Shown here: positions 26,837 through 35,953 of the stretch, piece after piece
Layout: each line of letters starts with the position of its first letter
How positions within the stretch are numbered: the first letter of the stretch is position 1
From: Microbacterium sp. APC 3901
Lineage (GTDB): Bacteria > Actinomycetota > Actinomycetes > Actinomycetales > Microbacteriaceae
NCBI RefSeq assembly: GCF_030407765.1
Contig: NZ_JASDCU010000003.1
Span: forward strand, 62,001 to 126,000
DNA: 64,000 nt
Direction of reading: 5' to 3'
Notes under the pieces: model-generated
Database searches by the model: none
Told to the model about the DNA's origin: nothing
What the model saw: only the letters and a program-made list of their open reading frames with translations
Made by a program: the position numbers and the translations under genes

Positions 26837-28153
26837 TCAGCCGCCGAAGATGTTCACCGGGTTGAAGACGTCGGCGAGGAGCAGCACGGCGCCCATCACG
26901 ATGAGCAGCGTGGCGACGACCACGGTCAGCGGCACGAGCCTCGTGGCGTCGACGGGCGGGGGCGGCGGTCGGCGGAACAGCTTCGCCCATGCGCGGCGGA
27001 TGCCGTCCCACAGCGCGACGACCACGTGGCCTCCGTCGAGCGGCAGCAGCGGGATCAGGTTGAACACGAACAGCGCGACATTCAGTGATCCGAGAAGTCC
27101 GAGGAGCACGGAGAAGCGGTTGAGGATCGGCGCGTCGATCGCTGCGACCTCACCCGCGATGCGCCCGACGCCCACGACGCTCAGCGGACCGTTCGGGTCG
27201 CGCTCGGACCCGGTGACCAAGGAGACACCGGTGTCCCAGATCCGAACCGGAAGTGTGAGGATCATCGACCCCACGCGTGCGACGGTGTCGGCCGCCATCT
27301 CGGGTCCTGCAGACAGCGGCTGCTGGACGAAGCCCATCTGCGCCGCCATGCCGACATAGCCGACGTCCTTGACGACGGGTTGCCCGTCCTCGCCGATCAC
27401 CGGCTGCCCGCTCGCATCCGTGATGGTGCGCTCAGCCTCGATCGGCGTGATGCTCAGCCTCTCCTCGGCACCGTCTCGAAGCACCACCAGATCCAGGGTC
27501 TGCCCCGGCGCTGCCTGCACGATCGCGGTCGCCTGCGCGAAGGTCGAGACAGGCTGACCGTCGACGGACACCAGCACGTCGCCCGGCCGGATGCCCGCCT
27601 CCGCGGCCGGCGTCGCCGGATCATCCGGTTCGCACTCGGTCGCCGTCGATCCGGCGGGAAGAACGCACTGGTTCACCGAGGCGATCGTGGTGGTCCCCTG
27701 CTGAACGCCGATACCGGACACCAGGACGGTGAAGATCACGATTGCGAGGATCAGATTCATCAGCGGACCACCGAGCATCACCACCACGCGCTTCCACACG
27801 GGGAGGCGGTAGAAGACGCGGTCTTCGGCGCCCTCCGCGATCGTCTCGTCGTTCGCCGAGCGCGCGTCCTGCACGAGAGCGCGGAAGACGCCCTTCGCGG
27901 GACCTGATGCTGTGGAGGCCGGATACATCCCCGACATAGAGATGAACCCGCCGAGCGGCAGCAGCTTGAACCCGTACTCGGTCTCGCCGATGCGCTTGGA
28001 CCAGAGCCGCGGGCCGAAGCCGATCATGTACTGGCCGACGCGCACGCCGAACAGCTTCGCCGGCAGGAGGTGGCCGACCTCGTGCAGACCGATCGACAGG
28101 CCGAGGCCGATCAGCATGAACACGATGCCACCCAGATAGAGCAGTGCTTCCAC
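26837..28153 (-). CDS. Site-2 zinc metalloprotease (RseP/Rip1 family)
   Basis: This intramembrane protease cleaves membrane-bound anti-sigma factors or similar substrates. The 438-residue protein has the zinc motif HEVGH (residues 24-28) in the first membrane helix, a PDZ domain in the middle (GIRPGDVLVSVDGQPV), and the second active-site motif NLIPLLPLDGGH near residue 370, followed by a last helix. The GTG start has TAGCTT six bases upstream. It lies between ispG and dxr, the usual neighbourhood in actinobacteria, though other genes now separate the three. Confidence 0.94.
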   Translation of the reverse strand: MEALLYLGGIVFMLIGLGLSIGLHEVGHLLPAKLFGVRVGQYMIGFGPRLWSKRIGETEYGFKLLPLGGFISMSGMYPASTASGPAKGVFRALVQDARSANDETIAEGAEDRVFYRLPVWKRVVVMLGGPLMNLILAIVIFTVLVSGIGVQQGTTTIASVNQCVLPAGSTATECEPDDPATPAAEAGIRPGDVLVSVDGQPVSTFAQATAIVQAAPGQTLDLVVLRDGAEERLSITPIEAERTITDASGQPVIGEDGQPVVKDVGYVGMAAQMGFVQQPLSAGPEMAADTVARVGSMILTLPVRIWDTGVSLVTGSERDPNGPLSVVGVGRIAGEVAAIDAPILNRFSVLLGLLGSLNVALFVFNLIPLLPLDGGHVVVALWDGIRRAWAKLFRRPPPPPVDATRLVPLTVVVATLLIVMGAVLLLADVFNPVNIFGG

Positions 28154-28235
28154 TCCCCCAAGCTAGTGCTCGCCGCCTAGGAATAAGCCCCACGTGCTGC
28201 ACGAGGTGATGGTGAGGCACGGATAGGCTTGTGAC

Positions 28236-28808
28236 GTGACCTCCCGCCAGCTGCGACTTCTGCGCGCAGCCGCGGCATCCGGCGCGGCCACGCTCGTCGC
28301 CGCCGCGTCGCACACCACCGCGGGAGGAGCCGCCCCGCATCCGCTTCTGGTGCTCGCTGTCGCTACGCTCCTCGTACCGCTGGCGGCGCTGTTGATCGGC
28401 GCCCGGGTGTCCCGCGCTCGAGTCGCTCTGACGGTGCTGGTCAGCCAGGCGCTCTTCCACCTCGTGTTCCAGCTGCTCGGCACGCCGACCGGTGCCACGG
28501 CGCTCGCGGGGCACCGACACCACCTCGACCTCGCCGCCCTGGGTCCCGTGGTCGCCACGACCGCTCCTGACGCCGTCATGCTCGTCGGTCACGTCATCGC
28601 GGTGATCATCACCACTGCCCTCGTCTGTCACGGCGAGACTTCGGTGCGGGCGATCGCCGGCTGGGTGCAGGCACGCCTGCGCCACACGGTGCCGGTGTTC
28701 CGCCCGACCCACGAACGCCCCGCAGTCCCGGCGTTCGCGATCCGAGTGCCGATCGCGAACGACTTCTCGGCGTCGGTGTCGCGCCGCGGTCCCCCTGCAC
28801 TCGTCTGA
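28236..28808 (+). CDS. Uncharacterised membrane protein upstream of ycnI
   Basis: The 190-residue protein has several hydrophobic segments (about 14-30, 37-58, 65-80 and 105-130), a His-rich loop GHRHHLD near residue 90, and a cytoplasmic-looking Arg-rich tail. It is not recognised. The GTG start lies six bases behind TAGGCT. It precedes a YcnI-type gene by 88 bp, and in other bacteria YcnI travels with copper-handling membrane proteins, so a metal-related role is possible but unproven. Confidence 0.75.
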   Translation: MTSRQLRLLRAAAASGAATLVAAASHTTAGGAAPHPLLVLAVATLLVPLAALLIGARVSRARVALTVLVSQALFHLVFQLLGTPTGATALAGHRHHLDLAALGPVVATTAPDAVMLVGHVIAVIITTALVCHGETSVRAIAGWVQARLRHTVPVFRPTHERPAVPAFAIRVPIANDFSASVSRRGPPALV

Positions 28809-28896
28809 TCTCGCATCGCCTCCCCGAGGCGTTCCCCCTTCCCGCGGATGCCGCGCATACCGACGCGCCCGCAGATCAGCACACAGGAGTACCACC

Positions 28897-29580
28897 ATGC
28901 GTTCCACCACAACCCGTCGCAACGTCACCGCAGGACTCGTCGGGGGCGCGATCCTCGCGCTCGCGATCCCCGCCATGGCCAGCGCCCACGTCAGCGTCAG
29001 CCCGGACGAGCTGATCGCCGGAGACCACGGCGTGCTCACCTTCTCGTTCGCCCACGGCTGCGAGAACTCCCCGACGACCTCGCTGAAGGTGACGATGCCC
29101 GAGGGCCTCGCCTCCGTCGCGCCCACCATGGACAGCGACTGGACGATCGACATCGAGAAAGGCGATGACGGGCTCGTCAGCGCCGTGACGTACACCGCCG
29201 TCGAGCCGGTACCCAACGAACTGCGCGGCGCGGTGAGCATGGCGGTCGGGCTCGACGAGGACACGCCCGACTCGCTCGCGTTCCCGGTCATCCAGACATG
29301 CGTCGAGGGCAGCACCGAGTGGACGCAGCTCGCCGAGGAAGGCGAAGACCCGCACAGCCTCGAGGCCCCGGCTCCCGTGGTCCAGGTCGCTGCGGCCGCT
29401 GACGCTCACGGTGAGCACGGCTCTGCGGAAGAGGCCGCTGATTCGGACGCCTCCGGTTCGGAAGCAGCCGAGGAGACGGACTCTTCGAGCCAGCTCGGTA
29501 CGGCGCTGGGCGCGGGCGGCCTCGTCGCCGGGATCGCTGCGCTCGTCGTCTCCGTGTTGGCGTACCGCCGCAAGGCGTGA
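28897..29580 (+). CDS. YcnI-type (DUF1775) copper-binding surface protein
   Basis: The 227-residue protein has a signal peptide (residues 1-30, cleavage after ASA) so that the mature chain would begin with His31 in HVSVSP. In the family this N-terminal histidine binds Cu(II). The DUF1775 domain spans ~31-165; then come an acidic, Ser/Ala-rich linker with HGEHG and a C-terminal membrane helix (about 200-222) ending in RRKA, so it is anchored to the outer face of the membrane. AGGAG precedes the ATG. A terminator follows directly. Confidence 0.9.
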   Translation: MRSTTTRRNVTAGLVGGAILALAIPAMASAHVSVSPDELIAGDHGVLTFSFAHGCENSPTTSLKVTMPEGLASVAPTMDSDWTIDIEKGDDGLVSAVTYTAVEPVPNELRGAVSMAVGLDEDTPDSLAFPVIQTCVEGSTEWTQLAEEGEDPHSLEAPAPVVQVAAAADAHGEHGSAEEAADSDASGSEAAEETDSSSQLGTALGAGGLVAGIAALVVSVLAYRRKA

Positions 29581-29585
29581 CCCCT

Positions 29586-29625
29586 GGCACGTCTCCTCGG
29601 TTCGTCGCGGCCGACGAGACGTGCC
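29586..29625 (+). terminator. Terminator after ycnI-type gene
   Basis: A 10-bp perfect stem (GGCACGTCTC / GAGACGTGCC) with an inner TCGG/CCGA pairing starts six bases after the stop codon. Confidence 0.75.
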
Positions 29626-29668
29626 GCACCCGGTCATCCTGCCGCGGGCGTGAGATCATGGATGCGAC

Positions 29669-31291
29669 ATGTCGATTGAACAACAACCGAGCCTGCCTCC
29701 CGTGCTCCGCCCCGCGAACCCGCCCCGGCGCGAGCTGTCCGAACTAGCCTCTCGATTCGCTCGAGAAGTCCGCGGCGAGGTGACCGGAATCACCCTGTCC
29801 GGCATCACCCTCGCCACCGCTGATCTACGTGCCGGCGAAGCCTTCGTGGCGATCCGGGGTGTGAACCGCCACGGAGCCGAGTTCTCGGCCACGGCTGCCG
29901 AGAAGGGCGCCGTCGCGATCATCACCGACGATGACGGCGCAGACATCGCGCAGCCTGCCGGGCTCCCCGTGATCATCGTGGACGACCCTCGCGCCGTGCT
30001 CGGCGCTCTGAGCGCGTGGGTCTACGGGACGGGTGCGGGAGAGCCGCTCCCTCTGCTCTTCGCCACCACAGGGACCAACGGCAAGACGAGCGTCTCTCAT
30101 CTGCTCGAGGGCATCCTCGACCAGCTCGGCGTCGTCACCGGACTCTCGTCGACGGCCGAGCGCCACATCGCCGGAGAGGTCATCGTCTCGAGACTGACGA
30201 CCCCGGAAGCCTCCGAGATGCACGCACTCCTCGCGCTGATGCGCGAGCGCGATGTCGAAGCCGTGGCAGTCGAGGTCAGCGCACAGGCGCTCTCTCGCCA
30301 TCGCGTCGACGGCATCCGCTTCGACGTCGCCGGATTCACGAACCTCAGTCACGACCACCTCGACGACTACGCCGACATGCAGGAGTACTTCGAGGCGAAG
30401 CTCCCGCTCTTCCGCCCCGACCGTGCGACCCGCGGTGTGGTCTGCCTCGACTCCCCCAACGGCGCGATCGTCGTGGAGCGAGCGGAGGTCCCCGTGGTCA
30501 CCGTCGGCACTCCGTCGATCGCCGCCGATCCCGATGCTGCGGCCCGCGCAGACTGGGTCGTCGCGATCGACGACGAGCGCGCATCCGGAACCACTTTCAC
30601 GATGAGCGGCCCAGCGGGAACCTTGACCACGACGGTTCCCGTGATCGGTCCGCACATGGCTGCGAACGCAGCCCTGGCGATCGTGATGCTGCTCGAGGGC
30701 GGGTACGAATGGCACCGCATCGCAGCGGCGCTCGATCGTGACGGAGGCATCCTGGCCCATCTTCCCGGTCGCACTCAGCTCGTCTCCGGCGACACCGGAC
30801 CAGTCGTCTTCGTCGACTTCGGGCACTCTCCCGATGCTTTCGAGAAGACCCTCGCCGCGGTCCGCCGCGTCACCCCGGGCAAGGTGCTGATGCTCTTCGG
30901 CGCCGACGGTGACCGCGATGCCAGCAAACGCTTCGACATGGCACGCACTGCCGTCGAGGGCAGCGACATCCTGGTCGTGACGGACCACCACCCGCGCTTC
31001 GAAGACCCGGACTCGATCAGGGCCACTCTCGTCGCCGGCGCACGAGCAGCGCGGCCCGACGCCGAGATCCACGAGTTCTCACCGCCCGAGGCGGCCATCG
31101 TCGCTGCGGTCGGCCTGGTCGGAGAAGGCGATTCGATCCTGTGGGCAGGCCCTGGGCATCAGGACTACCGCGACATCCGCGGTGTGCGCACGCCCTACTC
31201 GGCCCGTGAGCTGGCGCGACGGGCGTTGCGCGCCGCCGGCTGGCCCGTGCCCGACTCGCACTGGCCGGTCCCCTACTCCGACGAGGACTGA
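29669..31291 (+). CDS. Orphan MurE-like Mur ligase
   Basis: The 540-residue protein has the three Mur ligase domains: an N-terminal UDP-binding part, the ATP site TTGTNGKTS (about residue 133), the carbamylated-Lys region YFEAKLPLF, and a C-terminal domain. Mur ligases add an amino acid to UDP-MurNAc peptides. At the site that reads DNPR in DAP-adding MurE, this one reads HHPR followed by FEDP, so its substrate probably differs. It stands alone, outside any division/cell-wall cluster, and is probably a paralogue of a main murE elsewhere. Confidence 0.85.
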   Translation: MSIEQQPSLPPVLRPANPPRRELSELASRFAREVRGEVTGITLSGITLATADLRAGEAFVAIRGVNRHGAEFSATAAEKGAVAIITDDDGADIAQPAGLPVIIVDDPRAVLGALSAWVYGTGAGEPLPLLFATTGTNGKTSVSHLLEGILDQLGVVTGLSSTAERHIAGEVIVSRLTTPEASEMHALLALMRERDVEAVAVEVSAQALSRHRVDGIRFDVAGFTNLSHDHLDDYADMQEYFEAKLPLFRPDRATRGVVCLDSPNGAIVVERAEVPVVTVGTPSIAADPDAAARADWVVAIDDERASGTTFTMSGPAGTLTTTVPVIGPHMAANAALAIVMLLEGGYEWHRIAAALDRDGGILAHLPGRTQLVSGDTGPVVFVDFGHSPDAFEKTLAAVRRVTPGKVLMLFGADGDRDASKRFDMARTAVEGSDILVVTDHHPRFEDPDSIRATLVAGARAARPDAEIHEFSPPEAAIVAAVGLVGEGDSILWAGPGHQDYRDIRGVRTPYSARELARRALRAAGWPVPDSHWPVPYSDED

Positions 31292-31296
31292 CCTCC

Positions 31297-31331
31297 GAGA
31301 GTGGCCGCAGCGATCCGCTGCGGCCACTCTC
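31297..31331. terminator. Bidirectional terminator
   Basis: A perfect 15-bp stem (GAGAGTGGCCGCAGC / GCTGCGGCCACTCTC) with loop GATCC fills the gap between the convergent MurE-like gene and dxr. Confidence 0.9.
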
Positions 31332-31334
31332 GCG

Positions 31335-32417
31335 TCAGGCTCGCGCGATCAGCTGGTCGGCCTTGCGGCGCGCCCATTCCTCGGCGTCGGCGAGGGATTC
31401 GACCGTCAGAGTCTGCGGCGGCTCGTGCGCGTCGACCACCCGTGCGATCGTGTCGACGATGCCGAGGAAAGGCAGGCGCCCTTCATGGAACGCATCGACA
31501 GCCTGCTCGTTGGCCGCGTTGTAGACCGCGGGGAAGGTCGCTCCCGCTCGGCCCACCGCCTTGGCGAGATCGACAGCCGGGAACGCGGTGTCGTCGAGCG
31601 GCTCGAAGCTCCACGACGTCGCCTGACTCCAGTCGAGAGGTCGCCCGACCCCACCGACGCGACTCGGCCAGTCGAGCCCCAGAGAGATCGGAAGGCGCAT
31701 GTCTGGCGGGGATGCCTGGGCGATCGTCGAGCCGTCGATGAACTCGACCATCGAGTGCACGATCGACTGCGGGTGCACGACGACTTCGATGTCGTCGTAG
31801 GCGACGTCGAAGAGAAGGTGCGCCTCGATCACCTCGAGACCCTTGTTCACCAGTGTCGCGGAGTTCGTCGTGACCATTCGCCCCATGGCCCATGTCGGGT
31901 GCGCGAGGGCCTCCTGCGGAGTGACCTCGAGCATCTGCTCACGTGAACGCCCGCGGAACGGCCCGCCGGATGCCGTCACGACGAGGCGTCGCACCTCGGC
32001 GTGGGTGCCGCTGCGCAGCGCCTGTGCGAGCGCTGAGTGCTCGGAGTCGACGGGGACGATCTGGTCGGGGGCCGCTGCCGCGAGAACCAACTCACCGCCG
32101 ACGATGAGGGATTCCTTGTTCGCCAGTGCGAGGGTTCTGCCTGCTTTCAACGCTGCGAGGGTGGACCCGAGTCCGATCGATCCGGTGATCGCATTGAGCA
32201 CCACGTCGGCCTCGACATCTCGCACCAGCTGCTCGGCGTCGGACGCGCCCAGTGCCGTGCTGTCGACGCGGAAGCTCGCGGCCTGCTCCGCAAGCATCTC
32301 GGCGTTCGTTCCGGCGGCGAGCCCGACGAGTTCGAATCGACGGGGATTGGCGCGGATGACTTCGAGCGCTTGCGTGCCGATGGAGCCGGTGGAGCCGAGG
32401 ACGATGATGCGACGCAT
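31335..32417 (-). CDS. dxr: 1-deoxy-D-xylulose 5-phosphate reductoisomerase
   Basis: Dxr converts DXP to MEP with NADPH, the first committed MEP-pathway step. The 360-residue protein has the NADPH motif GSTGSIGT at the N-terminus, [12 protein letters not shown], the metal/substrate motifs PVDSEHSA and TASGGPFR, and [33 protein letters not shown] lies six bases before the ATG, so it is probably leaderless. Confidence 0.97.
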   Translation of the reverse strand: MRRIIVLGSTGSIGTQALEVIRANPRRFELVGLAAGTNAEMLAEQAASFRVDSTALGASDAEQLVRDVEADVVLNAITGSIGLGSTLAALKAGRTLALANKESLIVGGELVLAAAAPDQIVPVDSEHSALAQALRSGTHAEVRRLVVTASGGPFRGRSREQMLEVTPQEALAHPTWAMGRMVTTNSATLVNKGLEVIEAHLLFDVAYDDIEVVVHPQSIVHSMVEFIDGSTIAQASPPDMRLPISLGLDWPSRVGGVGRPLDWSQATSWSFEPLDDTAFPAVDLAKAVGRAGATFPAVYNAANEQAVDAFHEGRLPFLGIVDTIARVVDAHEPPQTLTVESLADAEEWARRKADQLIARA

Positions 32418-32453
32418 GCCGCCAGCCTATGGCAAGCCCCCGACCCCGCCCTG

Positions 32454-33443
32454 TTACGGGGCCTGCTCGATCGGGGTGGTCGCGAGGATGTCGACGACGA
32501 AGACCAGGGTCTCGCCGGTCAGATCGGTGTCGTTGGGCTCGCCCTCGCCGTAGCCGTCCTTCGGGGGCATCGCGACGACGACCTGCGACCCGACCTTCTG
32601 GCCCTCGAGTGCCATCTTGAACCCGGTGACCACGCCGCTGGTCTGGAACTGCGACGGTGCCGCATCGCGGCTCCAGCTGGAGTCGAACTCGGAGCCGTCC
32701 GACCACTTCACGCCGCGGTACTGGACCGTGACCAGGTCGCCGGCGCCGACGACGGCTCCGTCGCCCTGCTTGAGCACGGCCACCTCGGTCTCGGTGGGGG
32801 CGTCGGAATCGGGGATCGTGATGGTCGGCGATCCGGCGTCGTCGAGCTCGACGACGGGCATGCCGTCGGTCGCGTCGACATCGGAGCCGGAAGCCGTCGT
32901 GGGGAGCTGCTCGATCGTCTCGACGTAGAGGACGCTCGGGTTCATGCCCTCCTGCGCTGCGGGAAGGGTGAGGACGACACTCGAACCGATCGGGAGGCAC
33001 TCTGCCGCGACCGTGAAGACGGTGGACTGGGTCGGGTCGACGATCTGCTGCGGCTGCTGAACGGCGAGGAGAGCGGACAGAACTCCGTCGGGTCCGCGCT
33101 CCGACGTGCTGAGAACCTCGTCGGTCGTGGCGTCGATGAGCTGGTAGCGCAGCGACACGAGGTCTCCGGGCATGACGTCGTCGCCATCGCCCTCGACCAC
33201 GACCGAACGCTGGGCTTCGGTGAGATCCGTGCCCTCGGGCACCGAGACCTTGGCATCTGCCCCGGATCCTTCGACGGACACTGCGTCGGAGCCTGCGCCC
33301 GACGCGATGTCAGCGAGGCAGGAGCTCTCGGAGCCTGCGTCTGGGGTGGCGGTGGACTCTGGGGTCGCACCACCGGAGCACCCCGCCAGCAGAAGGGTCG
33401 CCGCAGCGACGGTGGACAGGACGATAAGCGGACGCTTGCGCAC
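32454..33443 (-). CDS. FKBP-type peptidyl-prolyl isomerase lipoprotein
   Basis: The 329-residue protein has a lipoprotein signal peptide with lipobox LLAGC (Cys22), a low-complexity Ser/Thr/Pro linker, a degenerate FKBP-like domain (~75-190) and a clear FKBP domain at the C-terminus (~220-325, with VTVQYRGVKWSDGSEFDSSW, VTGFKMALEGQKVGS and PPKDGYG). It should assist folding of exported proteins outside the membrane. It lies 36 bp before the dxr start in the same direction. Confidence 0.9.
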   Translation of the reverse strand: MRKRPLIVLSTVAAATLLLAGCSGGATPESTATPDAGSESSCLADIASGAGSDAVSVEGSGADAKVSVPEGTDLTEAQRSVVVEGDGDDVMPGDLVSLRYQLIDATTDEVLSTSERGPDGVLSALLAVQQPQQIVDPTQSTVFTVAAECLPIGSSVVLTLPAAQEGMNPSVLYVETIEQLPTTASGSDVDATDGMPVVELDDAGSPTITIPDSDAPTETEVAVLKQGDGAVVGAGDLVTVQYRGVKWSDGSEFDSSWSRDAAPSQFQTSGVVTGFKMALEGQKVGSQVVVAMPPKDGYGEGEPNDTDLTGETLVFVVDILATTPIEQAP

Positions 33444-33566
33444 AGTTGAACCTCAGGATCGCGGGCGGGACACCCCATCATCTCGCACGCCCCTTTGCTG
33501 ATGCTGGGAGGCGCGCGCTGGCGCTTCATTCCCGCCCCGGCATGATTGCCGGGGTAATCTTCTCTG

Positions 33567-34346
33567 ATGACGTCAGACCAGTCCGTGGAGCCCGAAACGT
33601 CGCCCGCAGAGACTGAGAAGCCTCGTCACGCAGGCATGGCCTATGCGCTCGGACGCAGCCTCATCACGCCGCTTGCGCGCACGATCTACCGTCCCCGCAT
33701 CGAGGGCAGGGAGAACGTCCCGAAGGACGGCGCGGTCATCTTCGCGAGCAATCACCTGTCGTTCATCGACTCGATCGCGATTCCGGTGGCTGCTCCGCGA
33801 CCCGTGCATTTTCTGGCGAAGTCCACCTATTTCGAGGGGACGGGGTTCACAGGCTGGCTCAGTAAGACGTTCTTCGAATCCATCGGCGCCATCTCCGTGC
33901 GCCGTGGTGCGGGCAAGGCCGCCCTCGACGCCCTCGACGTGCAACGGCAGCTGCTCGACGAGGGCCTCGCCGTCGCGCTCTACCCCGAGGGCACGCGTTC
34001 GACCGACGGACGTCTGTACAAGGGACGGACGGGCGTGGCGTTCCTGGCCCTGCAGACCGGAGCACCGGTGGTCCCGGTCGGATTGATCGGCACGGACAAG
34101 GTGATGCCCGTCGGCGCCAAGATGCCGACTCTGAAAGAGCGCATCACGGTGCGCTTCGGTGAGCCGCTCGACCTCTCACCGCATGGCCCCGCCACAAGCG
34201 GTCGCGCCCGCAGACTCGCGACGGACGAGATCATGGCCGCGATCCATGCTCTTTCCGGCCAGGAGCTGGCCGATGCCTACAACGAGGCTCCTGCGCAGGG
34301 CACGATCGAGAAGATCAAGCAGGCGCTTCCCCACGAGCGCCGCTGA
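33567..34346 (+). CDS. 1-acylglycerol-3-phosphate O-acyltransferase (PlsC family)
   Basis: The 259-residue protein has the acyltransferase HX4D motif in NHLSFID (H63, D68) and the acceptor motif YPEGTRS (139-144). It should acylate lysophosphatidate at the membrane in phospholipid synthesis. The polar, Pro/Glu-rich N-terminus before residue 25 is unusual but short. The ATG lies six bases behind TAATCT. Confidence 0.9.
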   Translation: MTSDQSVEPETSPAETEKPRHAGMAYALGRSLITPLARTIYRPRIEGRENVPKDGAVIFASNHLSFIDSIAIPVAAPRPVHFLAKSTYFEGTGFTGWLSKTFFESIGAISVRRGAGKAALDALDVQRQLLDEGLAVALYPEGTRSTDGRLYKGRTGVAFLALQTGAPVVPVGLIGTDKVMPVGAKMPTLKERITVRFGEPLDLSPHGPATSGRARRLATDEIMAAIHALSGQELADAYNEAPAQGTIEKIKQALPHERR

Positions 34347-34360
34347 CGCGGAACTGCCAC

Positions 34361-34855
34361 TCAGGCCGTCTCTGCGCGCACAGACGCCTCGTGGCGCACC
34401 GGGAAGTTCATCGAGTTCGCGATGAAGCACCATGCGTTGGCCTGCGCGTGAGCGCGCTCCGCCGCGTCGATCATCGATGCATCGGCGACGACGACCTCCG
34501 GACGCAGCATCACCTCGACGAACGCGCCGCCACCCTTTCCGTCCTCCCGCATCATCCCCGAGGCCGAGTCCCGATAGGAGACGACGACGACACCCGCGGT
34601 GACGCACGCGTGCAGGTAGGAGAGCAGATGGCACTCGGAGAGCGAGGCGAGAAGCAGATCCTCGGGGTTCCACCTCGACGGATCGCCGCGGAACGGCTTG
34701 TCGGCGGAGGCGAGGATGTCGGGCTTGCCTGCGACCTCGAGCGTGACATCGCGACGATACTCGCGATAGCCGCTGGTGCCGGTGCCGGTGTTGCCGGTCC
34801 AGGTGGAGCTGAGTGAATAGCGGTGCTCGCCGAGCGGCGCTGGCCTGTCTCCCAT
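34361..34855 (-). CDS. OsmC-family protein
   Basis: The 164-residue protein belongs to the OsmC/Ohr peroxide-detoxification family. It contains NPEDLLLASLSECHLLSYLHA with cysteines at 75 and 84 and a further Cys143 in AWCFIANSMN. The first cysteine sits where the peroxidatic one lies in Ohr/OsmC. The start ATG at 34855 has CAGACT six bases upstream; a longer open frame overlapping the divergent asparaginase gene is not used. Confidence 0.85.
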   Translation of the reverse strand: MGDRPAPLGEHRYSLSSTWTGNTGTGTSGYREYRRDVTLEVAGKPDILASADKPFRGDPSRWNPEDLLLASLSECHLLSYLHACVTAGVVVVSYRDSASGMMREDGKGGGAFVEVMLRPEVVVADASMIDAAERAHAQANAWCFIANSMNFPVRHEASVRAETA

Positions 34856-34924
34856 GAGAACAGTCTGCCACCGCGACACCCTGAGCGAACTCCGCGCCTG
34901 GCACTGCATGCGCCCAACCGACGA

Positions 34925-34930
34925 TATCCT
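34925..34930 (+). promoter_or_regulatory. -10 element fixing the asparaginase start
   Basis: TATCCT lies six bases before the GTG at 34937. The open frame extends 114 bp further upstream, but this spacing, seen at many starts here, selects the GTG. Confidence 0.5.
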
Positions 34931-34936
34931 GGGGAG

Positions 34937-35932
34937 GTGCTGGAGACTCTCACCGTTCAAGATGCCGTGGAACTTGCCGTCGTCGAACGAAGCGGATTCG
35001 TCGAGTCCCGCCATGCGGGAGCGGCGGTGGTCCTCTCACCTGACGGCGATGTCGTCGCACGCTACGGGAACGTGGATGCTCTGATCCTGCCTCGCTCGAG
35101 CCTCAAGCCGTTGCAGGCGGTGGCATGCATCACAGCCGGAGCCGCGCTCGAGGACGAGCAGCTCGCCCTGTCGACGGCGAGCCACAGCGGCACCGACCGC
35201 CATGCGGCAGTGGTCCGCGACGTGCTCACCGAGGGTGGACTCACCGAGGATCACCTGGGCTGCCCGCCGGCGTGGCCTGGTGATACATCCGCCCGCGACG
35301 AGCTCGTGCGCGAGCACGGTGCGCAGACCCGCATCCGCATGAACTGCTCCGGCAAGCACGCGGCGATGCTCCGCGCCTGCGTCGCGACCGGCTGGCCCAC
35401 CGACAGCTACCTCGACCCCGCCCACCCGCTTCAGATGCACATCCGCGATGTCATCGAGCGTCTGACCGGAGAGAAGGTGGCCCACACGGCGATCGACGGA
35501 TGCGGCGCCCCGGTCTACGCGATCACCCTGACGGGCCTCGCCCGGTCGATCCACCGGATCGGCACCGCCTCTGATCGCTCCCCGTTCGCGCTGCACCGGG
35601 TCGCCGGCTCTCTGGTGCGGGCGGTGCGCGAGCACCCGTGGACCATCGACGGGCCGGGTCGCCCTGACACCATCGCGATCGAGAAGCTCGGAGTGTTCGC
35701 AAAGGGAGGCGCCGAGGGAATCATGGTCATGGTCGCGCCGAACGGAACGACTGTGGCGCTGAAGATGCTCGACGGCGGCGCACGCGCATCGACCATCGTG
35801 GCCGCGACGCTGCTCGCACGCGCGGGCGGTCTCACCGACGCCGAGGTCGCGACTCTCGCTGACGCTCTGCCTCTCGAGGTTCTCGGTGGCGGCGCCGAGG
35901 TCGGAGCCGTCCGCCCGGGCAGCGCCATCTGA
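34937..35932 (+). CDS. Asparaginase (asparaginase II family)
   Basis: The 331-residue protein matches the Rhizobium etli-type asparaginase family: SRHAGAAVVLSPDG, LPRSSLKPLQA, ASHSGTDRHAAVV, MNCSGKHAAML and DGCGAPVYAI. It hydrolyses asparagine to aspartate and ammonia, probably in the cytoplasm since no signal peptide is visible. It converges with the interrupted ATPase gene 22 bp further. Confidence 0.88.
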   Translation: MLETLTVQDAVELAVVERSGFVESRHAGAAVVLSPDGDVVARYGNVDALILPRSSLKPLQAVACITAGAALEDEQLALSTASHSGTDRHAAVVRDVLTEGGLTEDHLGCPPAWPGDTSARDELVREHGAQTRIRMNCSGKHAAMLRACVATGWPTDSYLDPAHPLQMHIRDVIERLTGEKVAHTAIDGCGAPVYAITLTGLARSIHRIGTASDRSPFALHRVAGSLVRAVREHPWTIDGPGRPDTIAIEKLGVFAKGGAEGIMVMVAPNGTTVALKMLDGGARASTIVAATLLARAGGLTDAEVATLADALPLEVLGGGAEVGAVRPGSAI

Positions 35933-35953
35933 CCGATCGACGCGCCGGGCTGC

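Noticed and set aside
32300..32360. Sequence resembling a tRNA T-arm (GTTCGAATC)
   Set aside because: It lies inside dxr and no acceptor, D or anticodon arms can be folded around it.
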